Positions 1-7,990 of a stretch of DNA of 64,000 bases are shown piece by piece. The first letter of the stretch is position 1. Every line of letters begins with the position of its first letter. A model generated the notes under the pieces. The model searched no databases, had not been told where the DNA came from, and saw nothing but the letters and a program-made list of their open reading frames with translations. Source of the stretch: Flavobacteriaceae bacterium (GTDB lineage Bacteria > Bacteroidota > Bacteroidia > Flavobacteriales > Flavobacteriaceae); assembly GCA_029938265.1 (NCBI GenBank), contig JAOZVI010000001.1, positions 1 to 64,000 on the forward strand, read 5' to 3'. The position numbers and the translations under genes are program-made.

Positions 1-1
1 T

Positions 2-61
2 GTAATTAAAAATTCAGATGATATTACCGTTGATGAATTACCACCAAGTGGATTTATGTAG
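2..61 (+). CDS. C-terminal fragment of an unidentified plus-strand CDS running in from the left edge
   Basis: Open frame from position 2 to TAG at 59-61: VIKNSDDITVDELPPSGFM*. Too short to assign; vaguely like the post-AAA+ linker of sigma54 regulators. Confidence 0.3.
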   Translation, partial: VIKNSDDITVDELPPSGFM

Positions 62-164
62 CTTTCACAAAGGAGTTCATGAAAAATCTGTATCAAATTT
101 TTCTAACTTATTTTACTTTATATCAGAGTGTTAACTGTTTTTTGAGGAAGTCTTAATTAATGTA

Positions 165-1463
165 TTAAATACTAGTATTTCTCAATACATAATTAAACCT
201 ACTGTATATCATAAAGTTAACAATGTTTCTCATATTTGTTTTCAAATCAAATGCACGCTTAGTAATAGAAGAAATACTATAAAGGTCTCTATTTGCCTTT
301 ATAGTTGCCTGGCTTAATTGTTCAGCACTCATTAATTTTGGTTTAAAAGTAGCCTGATTGTATCTAAAATCTGGATGATTCCACCAATGTCCATCATAAA
401 GTAATCTATTTTCCTTTTTAAATTGCTCAAATATTTTAGTTCTTGGGTACGGCATTAAAATATTAAAAAATGCTAGTGTTAACTTATTTTTAATGGCAAA
501 TTCTACTGTTTGTTCAATAGTATCAACAGTATCAAAATCATTACCAACCATAAAACTTCCCCAGGTTAAAAATCCGTAGTCTCGTAAAATACTTAATCCT
601 TCTTTATAGCTATTAAAACCCTGAATATTTGGTGATTTATTATACCATTTAAGGGAATTAATATTGATAGATTCAAAACCGATTAAATTACCTATACATC
701 CACTATCTGCCATAAGTTTAAGCAATTCCTTGTCTTTAACCATATCAATACTTGATTGACTTGCCCATTTAATTTTCAGTGGAATAAGTTCCTTAAGAAA
801 AATCTTAAGTTCTGGTTTATTGGCAACCATATTATCATCCACAAAGAGTATGGTTTTTAGCTTATCCTTTTCAATTTCATATAATACGTCATCTATTTTT
901 CGACATTTATGTGAATGATCAAAGAATTGTGAAATACTACAAAATGCGCAATTGAATTTACATCCTCTACTAAATTGTAGAAGTGAAACGGGAAGATAAT
1001 TTTTTCCTTTGAAAATATTTCTATTGGGAAAACATCCTTCTTGTGGAGTTCCGAAAGGTGCCTTATAAATCTTCTGTAGCTTCTGAAGTTTAATATCACG
1101 CATCAATTGTTCCCATATGGGTTCAACATCGCCTAATACAATTGAATCAGCGTATTGAGAGGCTTCCTCTGTCATTAAAAAAACATGCATACCTCCCATT
1201 ATTACTTTAACACCACGCTTTCTGTATTCATTAGATATTTTATAGGATCTTCTGGCGCTAAACGAATCTACCGTAATACAAACAAGGTCTGTTTTTTCAT
1301 CAAAAGGAATCTCTTCAATACGATCATCATATAATACTGCTTCATCAGGCTCCTTAATAAGTCCCGCTATTATAGCTAGTTGCAAAGGCTCCATACTCCC
1401 CTCATTTAGATTATAAGCCGAAATAATATCTCCTAAACCTGGTCTAATTAAAGTTATTTTCAT
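165..1463 (-). CDS. B12-binding-domain-type radical SAM protein (rSAM1)
   Basis: 432 aa; N-terminal Rossmann-like B12-binding-type domain (VKVIMGGMHVFL...ADSIVLGDVEPIW) then CxxxCxxC in SRGCKFNCAFCS (codons near 939-962). Confidence 0.88.
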   Translation of the reverse strand: MKITLIRPGLGDIISAYNLNEGSMEPLQLAIIAGLIKEPDEAVLYDDRIEEIPFDEKTDLVCITVDSFSARRSYKISNEYRKRGVKVIMGGMHVFLMTEEASQYADSIVLGDVEPIWEQLMRDIKLQKLQKIYKAPFGTPQEGCFPNRNIFKGKNYLPVSLLQFSRGCKFNCAFCSISQFFDHSHKCRKIDDVLYEIEKDKLKTILFVDDNMVANKPELKIFLKELIPLKIKWASQSSIDMVKDKELLKLMADSGCIGNLIGFESININSLKWYNKSPNIQGFNSYKEGLSILRDYGFLTWGSFMVGNDFDTVDTIEQTVEFAIKNKLTLAFFNILMPYPRTKIFEQFKKENRLLYDGHWWNHPDFRYNQATFKPKLMSAEQLSQATIKANRDLYSISSITKRAFDLKTNMRNIVNFMIYSRFNYVLRNTSI

Positions 1464-1491
1464 CTGTAAATGATTTATTTATTTAAGTCAT

Positions 1492-2814
1492 CTAAAAAAT
1501 ATTTGGTGTTACTCTTTTTTTCACATATCGTCGGTAATGAAAATTTATCCCTAGCGAGAATATTAGCATTGATGGATTTTTCCATAAATTTCTATTAAGA
1601 AGAACCCTATATAATATACTTTTTATAGAGAAAACCTCATTATTGATCCACCAATACATTTCCGTTAATTTTTCAGGAGCTATCTTTTTAGGAATGTGAA
1701 CACATTGAGTTCCGTCAAACTTTCGAAGGTCATCTGTTAACATCCTATTTTGTTTAGCTAACTCTTTATATAATTCTGTTCCAGGAACTGGTGTTAAAAT
1801 ATAAAACCGTGGGATTGGTATTTTGTTTTTATAAATGAACTTACTGGTTTCCCGGATTGAATCTTCAGTATCAAAATCAGTACCAATAATCATTTCTATA
1901 CTGACAGTAATTCCCGATTTAGCTAGAATCCTAATGTTTTTTTCATGATCTTTGGCTTTTAGCCATGGTTTATCTAAACTATCTATCGCTTCTTGTTGAA
2001 TACTTTCTACACCAAAACTCATAAGGTCACAACCAGACTCTCGTACTATTTTCAATAGTTTAGTATTCTGAGCCAAATGAATGATACACTGGCTTGCCCA
2101 TTTCATCTTTAAAGGAATAATTTTTTGGCAAAGTTCTTTAAGGTATTTTGGATTTGAGACAATATTATCATCTATTAAATAAAATCGATTGAACCCTAAA
2201 CGCTTTACTTCTTTTATGTCTTGAATTACTTCATCAACAGGACGGTATAAATATTTTCCTTCATACAAACAGGCAATTGAGCAAAACGAACATGTAAAAG
2301 TACAACCCCGTCCTGCTTGAACAGGCAACATTGAACCAATTTTCTTTTTAGTCAGTAAATCGTATCTGGGTATTGGTAAGTTTTTTAATTCATTAATTGG
2401 ATAATTATACAGAGGTTTAACTGTACCATTTTCCTCATAATCCTGTAACATTTTTGGATAAGAAATTTCAGCATCGCCAATAACAACAGAATCAACATAT
2501 TTCATAGCCTCTTTATAAGCGATAGAAGCCATATAACCACCCATGACAACTAATTTTCCTCTCTTTTTAAATTCTGCGGCAATTTCCAACCCTCTAAAAG
2601 TAGCATGTCCCATACTTCCTATAGCGACAATATCAGCTTCTGTATCGAAATTAATTTCATCAACAACTTCAATAAGTAACTCCACTTGCCAATGAGCGGG
2701 GGTATAAGCTGCCAATAGAGGAAATGCCAATCCTGGAAGGTTTATTTTCCGCTGTTTGCATAATTTCCCATTATCAGCATACTGCGTAGGTTGTATAAAA
2801 AGTATTTTAGGCAT
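1492..2814 (-). CDS. B12-binding-domain-type radical SAM protein (rSAM2), paralogue of rSAM1
   Basis: 440 aa; GKLVVMGGYMAS...VDSVVIGDAE; CxxxCxxC in GRGCTFTCSFCS; similar length and motifs to rSAM1 (KWASQ, GFES/GVES, PYPRTKIFE/PVPGTELYK). Confidence 0.88.
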   Translation of the reverse strand: MPKILFIQPTQYADNGKLCKQRKINLPGLAFPLLAAYTPAHWQVELLIEVVDEINFDTEADIVAIGSMGHATFRGLEIAAEFKKRGKLVVMGGYMASIAYKEAMKYVDSVVIGDAEISYPKMLQDYEENGTVKPLYNYPINELKNLPIPRYDLLTKKKIGSMLPVQAGRGCTFTCSFCSIACLYEGKYLYRPVDEVIQDIKEVKRLGFNRFYLIDDNIVSNPKYLKELCQKIIPLKMKWASQCIIHLAQNTKLLKIVRESGCDLMSFGVESIQQEAIDSLDKPWLKAKDHEKNIRILAKSGITVSIEMIIGTDFDTEDSIRETSKFIYKNKIPIPRFYILTPVPGTELYKELAKQNRMLTDDLRKFDGTQCVHIPKKIAPEKLTEMYWWINNEVFSIKSILYRVLLNRNLWKNPSMLIFSLGINFHYRRYVKKRVTPNIF

Positions 2815-4177
2815 AATATTCGGCTTCTTTAATTCTCTTTTTGTATTGCTTTGTTACACGATACCCTCCCACAAACATCTTAAAAAGCATTAATGGGCTA
2901 TATGTTGTTAAATATTTTAATATTACTTTTGGGCTATATAAAATTGAAGTATAAGCTTTTAGTATTTCTTTATAGAAATCAGCAACAGATAATTTTGTTG
3001 GTCGAACCGAAATATGCGCCAGATCCCACTGTTCATAATTCAATTTTTCAATAATAATTTGGTCTGCAGCAAAACTAACTTCTGTTTTTGGAAGGGGTGT
3101 TAAAGGCTGTAAATTTACAAAATGGATCCCCAGCAATTTAATCACATCAACCATATTTTTGAAATCGCTTTTATCCCATTCCGGGGGAATAATAATAGTA
3201 GCAAAAACATCCATATTTTCCTTATGTAGAACAGCCATGGTTTGATTGTATATTGAAACTGAAATATTTTTATTGTATTTATCCAATTCCTTATCCGAAA
3301 AACTTTCGAAACCAACTATTACGGTCTTTAAACCAATTTGAGCAAGTTGGTGCATAATATTAGGGTTTTTTGCTATAAAATCAGCTCGACCATAAACCAA
3401 AAAATGCTTATTTATTTTTCGCTTTTTTATCTCTGAAATAAATTCCTGCAGCCATTTTATATCAATCAAAAAATCGTCGTCAACTATATAAATTTCCTTT
3501 TCCTCTATTTGTTCAAGCTCTTGAATTACATTCTGCACTGGTCTTTGATAATAGAGCCCATTTGTAATTACTCTGCAAAAGCAAAAAGAACATTTATATG
3601 GACAACCAAATGATGTTTTGATTAGTGCCACATTCTTATGAAAAATGTAAAAATATTTGTCACGATACTTTGAAACAGAACTTCTGTCAGGGAAAGGAGT
3701 AGTAAAATCCAAATCAGGAAGTGTCAAATCTTCCAATTTATCTCCTTTTCGCAAAACGCCTTGTGGCAGTTCTGTATTTTTATCAATATGATTTAGTAAA
3801 TCTGTAAATATCACAGAAGCATTTCTTATAACACGGAAATCAATCATATCGTTTTCAAAATCCTCAGGACATACTTCACAATGTACTCCGCCAACAATAT
3901 TAATAATATCTTTTGATATACTCTTGGCTATAGTACAGTACCTAATAATTGTTGAAACATTAGTAATATACCCGGTAACACATAATACATCAGGGCTATA
4001 CTCTACAATAAAAGATTCTATAGTTCTTTTTTCAAGAATCATATCTACAATTACAACTGAATCACAATCCCGCTTAAGTGCATACAAAATTTCTAATTCT
4101 AAAGGCTCGACAATCATCAGATGTTGCAAACCAATTGTTTCTGAAGAAGGTTTTGGCCTTACCATTAATATTTTCAT
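2807..4177 (-). CDS. B12-binding-domain-type radical SAM protein (rSAM3)
   Basis: 456 aa; INIVGGVHCEVCPEDF and CxxxCxxC in SFGCPYKCSFCF; overlaps rSAM2 by 8 nt. Confidence 0.87.
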   Translation of the reverse strand: MKILMVRPKPSSETIGLQHLMIVEPLELEILYALKRDCDSVVIVDMILEKRTIESFIVEYSPDVLCVTGYITNVSTIIRYCTIAKSISKDIINIVGGVHCEVCPEDFENDMIDFRVIRNASVIFTDLLNHIDKNTELPQGVLRKGDKLEDLTLPDLDFTTPFPDRSSVSKYRDKYFYIFHKNVALIKTSFGCPYKCSFCFCRVITNGLYYQRPVQNVIQELEQIEEKEIYIVDDDFLIDIKWLQEFISEIKKRKINKHFLVYGRADFIAKNPNIMHQLAQIGLKTVIVGFESFSDKELDKYNKNISVSIYNQTMAVLHKENMDVFATIIIPPEWDKSDFKNMVDVIKLLGIHFVNLQPLTPLPKTEVSFAADQIIIEKLNYEQWDLAHISVRPTKLSVADFYKEILKAYTSILYSPKVILKYLTTYSPLMLFKMFVGGYRVTKQYKKRIKEAEYYA

Positions 4178-5181
4178 AATAATACCTCCTTTATTGCATT
4201 TGTGTTTTCTAGTTTTCGCTTATATTCCATTAAAGGGCTGCTAAAAATTAGTAATTTGTTTAGTGCCCAATTACTGTGGCGAGCCTCCATAAATCTAGAT
4301 TGTGGCATACCTCCCATTCGCATTTTAGGGATTTCTGCTGTTTGCCCTAACTCTATAAATTCTGATTTACTCTCAATACCATCCTTTATCAAACTTGCAA
4401 GTAATCCCAAATAGGCACCATTTGTTTTATTCTGATTATAATCAATTCCTCCCAAAAAGAAATAATATATATCATTATTTATAAGACTTATATTCCATCC
4501 AATAATTAAATCCTCTTTAAAACAAACCAGTAGATTAAATTCCTTAGGAAGATTTTGGAAAAACTTAAGACTAAGTTTCTCTAATTTACTACGGCTGCGC
4601 TTATACACCTCTATATATAACTTATGCATTTCTTTAGTAAAATCTTTACACTTCATTTTTCGGAACTGTAAATCTTTATTGGCCATATTTATTTGATTCA
4701 ACCTACGTCTGTAGTTTGAGCGAAGTGAGGCCTTATAATTCTCCCATTTGACAAAACGGTTTCTTAATATAATAGTTGGTAAAGTATTCCCTAAAGCATA
4801 TAAACCCGCTTTTGGCTTTTCCTCAAGATTTAAAAACAGAACAAATCCTTTTTCCTCATTATAAATATGATTTTTTAAAGCTTCTATTGCACTTTTATTC
4901 CCAAAAATTCCGGCACTCGACACCGAACAAGGAACTCCTACAATATTCATTTTTATTGGACTTTTAATATTGATAAATGTAAAAATATCAAGTCGTATAG
5001 AGTAAATAATAGCAGCCGAAACCATTTTATCATCTTCAAGACATAAATAATAGCGCTGATTACAGTGATTAAACTTTTCGGTATATTTAAGAAATTTTAT
5101 TTGTTGAAAATAGTTATCAGCAAGCTCATCCCATTGTAATGGAAGATTAATGGAATCTTGAATATTTAAATATTCCAACAT
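4174..5181 (-). CDS. GNAT/FemAB (BioF2-like) acyltransferase-like protein
   Basis: 335 aa; YKASLRSNYRRRLNQI motif typical of FemAB/BioF2-like GNAT-fold proteins; overlaps rSAM3 by 4 nt. Confidence 0.65.
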   Translation of the reverse strand: MLEYLNIQDSINLPLQWDELADNYFQQIKFLKYTEKFNHCNQRYYLCLEDDKMVSAAIIYSIRLDIFTFINIKSPIKMNIVGVPCSVSSAGIFGNKSAIEALKNHIYNEEKGFVLFLNLEEKPKAGLYALGNTLPTIILRNRFVKWENYKASLRSNYRRRLNQINMANKDLQFRKMKCKDFTKEMHKLYIEVYKRSRSKLEKLSLKFFQNLPKEFNLLVCFKEDLIIGWNISLINNDIYYFFLGGIDYNQNKTNGAYLGLLASLIKDGIESKSEFIELGQTAEIPKMRMGGMPQSRFMEARHSNWALNKLLIFSSPLMEYKRKLENTNAIKEVLL

Positions 5182-6269
5182 TATAACTTTGTTTCAAATA
5201 TTGCAAACTTTCGGTAAACCTCTGGCTCCTTTCCATAACAACGTTGAAGAATTCGTTTTACAAAAGCTATTGAAGCACGATTTTCTTCAAAAATAAATCC
5301 TCCTTCACAATACTTATAACCTTTCTCAATAAGTGTAGGAAGAGATTTATTAATTAATGCAAGTGCAACTGGACTACGTTGATATTCAGGAATAATTCCA
5401 ATTTCTGTAAAGCGAAATGTATCAATTGATTTTCCAAGTCGGTATTTAAAAACATCAAAAACATTCAAATCACGCTGACCTGAAACCAATTGGTTAAAAT
5501 CGGGATACCACAAAAAGAAACCTATAGGCTTTCCTTTTATTTCAGCAAAGATTAAATTTTCATTATCTAACAGATATTTAAAAGGACTAAACATTTCAAA
5601 ATCCTCTTCCTTATCACGATTTGCCCAATAAGGATGCTCTATAAATGCCTGATTATTAAGTCGAGTGTAAATTGCACTTTCTTCTTTAATATTTCGTTTA
5701 TTCATAAACCTAATATTAAGCCCTTTAAGCTCTCTTTGTATTGTATAAGAGTGTGCCCAAGCTTTATACACTTTCATACTAAAACGAAATGTATACATTT
5801 TGTGACAATTAAGGTCCTTGAAATAATTGGCATAATAATCTGGATTATAAGGAAGTCCAAACATGGGTATTTCATCAAAACGATTTAATAAAATTCCTGC
5901 TCCATAATTTAAATGGCCATTCAAGCCAACAACTACCTTTTTACATTGCGAAAAATGCTTATAAATTTCTTTTTTTATCAAAGCAAAGATCTCTCCTAAA
6001 CCTTTTTGTGCTTCAAAAAATGAAACTTGAATATAGTCCTTTAGTTTATGATCATTAATGAGAGCAAAACGTGCAACGAGATTATTTCCATCCCTTACTA
6101 CAAATTTTTTTATAGAAGAATGTTTGTTAAACGAGCTATTAGAATTCAAAAGCAGCTTTTCAATACTGCTTTCGGTAGCACGAAAATAATTATTTCCCAT
6201 ATAAACATCAGCACTTACCTTTTCAAAATATTTATACGCCGATTTTCCCTCAATAAGCTCTATATTCAT
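5181..6269 (-). CDS. N-acetyltransferase-like protein (YghO-like GNAT family)
   Basis: 362 aa; LNYGAGILLNRFDEIPMFGLPYNPDYYANYF resembles the N-x-GxL-x-FD-PP-MPYNPPYY pattern of that family; C-terminal GNAT-like region (TEIGIIPEYQRSPVALALIN); overlaps next gene by 1 nt. Confidence 0.65.
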   Translation of the reverse strand: MNIELIEGKSAYKYFEKVSADVYMGNNYFRATESSIEKLLLNSNSSFNKHSSIKKFVVRDGNNLVARFALINDHKLKDYIQVSFFEAQKGLGEIFALIKKEIYKHFSQCKKVVVGLNGHLNYGAGILLNRFDEIPMFGLPYNPDYYANYFKDLNCHKMYTFRFSMKVYKAWAHSYTIQRELKGLNIRFMNKRNIKEESAIYTRLNNQAFIEHPYWANRDKEEDFEMFSPFKYLLDNENLIFAEIKGKPIGFFLWYPDFNQLVSGQRDLNVFDVFKYRLGKSIDTFRFTEIGIIPEYQRSPVALALINKSLPTLIEKGYKYCEGGFIFEENRASIAFVKRILQRCYGKEPEVYRKFAIFETKL

Positions 6270-6350
6270 ATGTATAAAATTTATAATTTCATGATATGTA
6301 ACACCATATTAATCATGCCATTGTGTGTGTCAAGATTAATCTTAAATGTT

Positions 6351-7502
6351 TTATATAAAATATTCTTCAGGTTTTGGAAAGCCTAAGAACTGCATATATG
6401 ATGATGCTGAATATGATCCTGCATTGCCAAATACTACAATATCACCAATCTTAAGTTCAGGTAATTCTACATTATTTGAAAAAATATCACGTGAATAAGT
6501 TGAACAACCATAAATAGTTGTAGTGACTGTTTTATCAGAAATTAATTGAACTCCATCCCTTATAATCATAATAGGGTGATTAGCGGAATCGGGATAAAGC
6601 AAAGGACGTGAAAACTGAACTGTAGAAGAGTTAAGACCAACCAATAGTTTATTATCTCGTTTCTTTACATCAGTAACATTCGAAACAAAATAACCAGCCT
6701 CACAACCTATTATTCTTCCAGGCTCAATTATAAGTTTAATATCTCTGTTAATTTGTTTTGAAACTTCATTCATTAATTGTGTAATTTGAGTATTGAACTC
6801 TGAAAAATCAAACTGTTTTTTTTTATCCTCAGAAACACCAAATCCTCCTCCAAAATTTAAGTATTCCAAATTGGTAAAATCTCTGGCTATATCAATTAGC
6901 TCTTTATAACAATTAATAAAATAGTCAATGTTAAAAATATCAGTTCCAACATATAAATGCAAACCTGAAATTTTTGATTTATCGCTAATATTATTAATTT
7001 CTTCCTTAGTAAAACCTAATCTGCTATTCTTGCCAATAAAGTAACCTGCACGTGTAGCGTATGGTTTTACATTATCCCCAATATTACAACGTATTCCTAC
7101 TGATTTTTTAGGAAATAATTTCAACCATAATTCAAGTTGATTTGGTGAATCCAAATTTAGTTGAACGCCATAACTTTCTGCTTTTATAATTGATTTTGCT
7201 GATAGTGCAGATGATGTAAGAATTATCTCTTGATCTCTATACCCAACTTTATGAGCAGCTTCAAGGTGCAAAATAGAATTGACAAATATATTAACTTTTT
7301 CTTCTTTTACAATACGAAGAAATTGAGAACTAATATTTGCCATTGAAGCAAAATGAATGGATTTATTTTTATACGAAATGTTCTGAAAAATACGGCACTG
7401 ATTTCTAATCTTCTGACTGTCATAAACATAGTATGAGTCAAATTCATCTTCTGCTTTACTTTCAATAAAAGAAAGAATATCTTTTTCCAAAACCATTTTC
7501 AA
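6351..7502 (-). CDS. Fold-type-III PLP-dependent Orn/DAP/Arg decarboxylase-family protein with atypical PLP-lysine motif
   Basis: 383 aa; LNFGGGFGV, IIEPGRIIGCEAGYF, CSTYSRD and FGNAGSYSAS are family-like, but the YAVKAN-equivalent reads HFASMAN. Confidence 0.8.
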   Translation of the reverse strand: MKMVLEKDILSFIESKAEDEFDSYYVYDSQKIRNQCRIFQNISYKNKSIHFASMANISSQFLRIVKEEKVNIFVNSILHLEAAHKVGYRDQEIILTSSALSAKSIIKAESYGVQLNLDSPNQLELWLKLFPKKSVGIRCNIGDNVKPYATRAGYFIGKNSRLGFTKEEINNISDKSKISGLHLYVGTDIFNIDYFINCYKELIDIARDFTNLEYLNFGGGFGVSEDKKKQFDFSEFNTQITQLMNEVSKQINRDIKLIIEPGRIIGCEAGYFVSNVTDVKKRDNKLLVGLNSSTVQFSRPLLYPDSANHPIMIIRDGVQLISDKTVTTTIYGCSTYSRDIFSNNVELPELKIGDIVVFGNAGSYSASSYMQFLGFPKPEEYFI

Positions 7503-7990
7503 TATTTTAGTATTCTTTATTTAATAACTAAATTTACGAATTTATCCATAATAATTTTTAGATATCAGTAATTATATTTTCTACTCCCATTGTATTTGTT
7601 TATATCCGTTTTTTTTTTTTTTGACTTTTGCAATTGAAATAGTATGACACAGTGCTTTGCCTTCAATTATTACAACATCATGAGAAAGAAGAAAAGAAAG
7701 TTGAAAGATATCAACAAAAGGTTGATTTTTAGCACATACCAAAAAGGCCTATTTTCGGGGTTAATGAAATAATTCAAAAAAAATGTGTTTGGCCATCAGT
7801 AAAGTTAATATACTTGGTCACAGTATAATTCCTCTTTATTTATTAGTTGTTGATGCTGCTTTAACATACGTTAAATCACATAAATTATTAGTTTTAATAT
7901 ATGCACTTAGAGTATAGCGCAAGAGAAAAAGAACCAGCTCTAAGTAGAAGAAGTTTCACATTTTAAGTATTCACACTAGTGAAATTATAA

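Noticed and set aside
6048-6386. 112-aa plus-strand ORF across the acyltransferase/decarboxylase junction
   Set aside because: Antisense to two better-supported genes; low-complexity Ile/Phe-rich translation; treated as chance, although it spans the only long gap in the operon.
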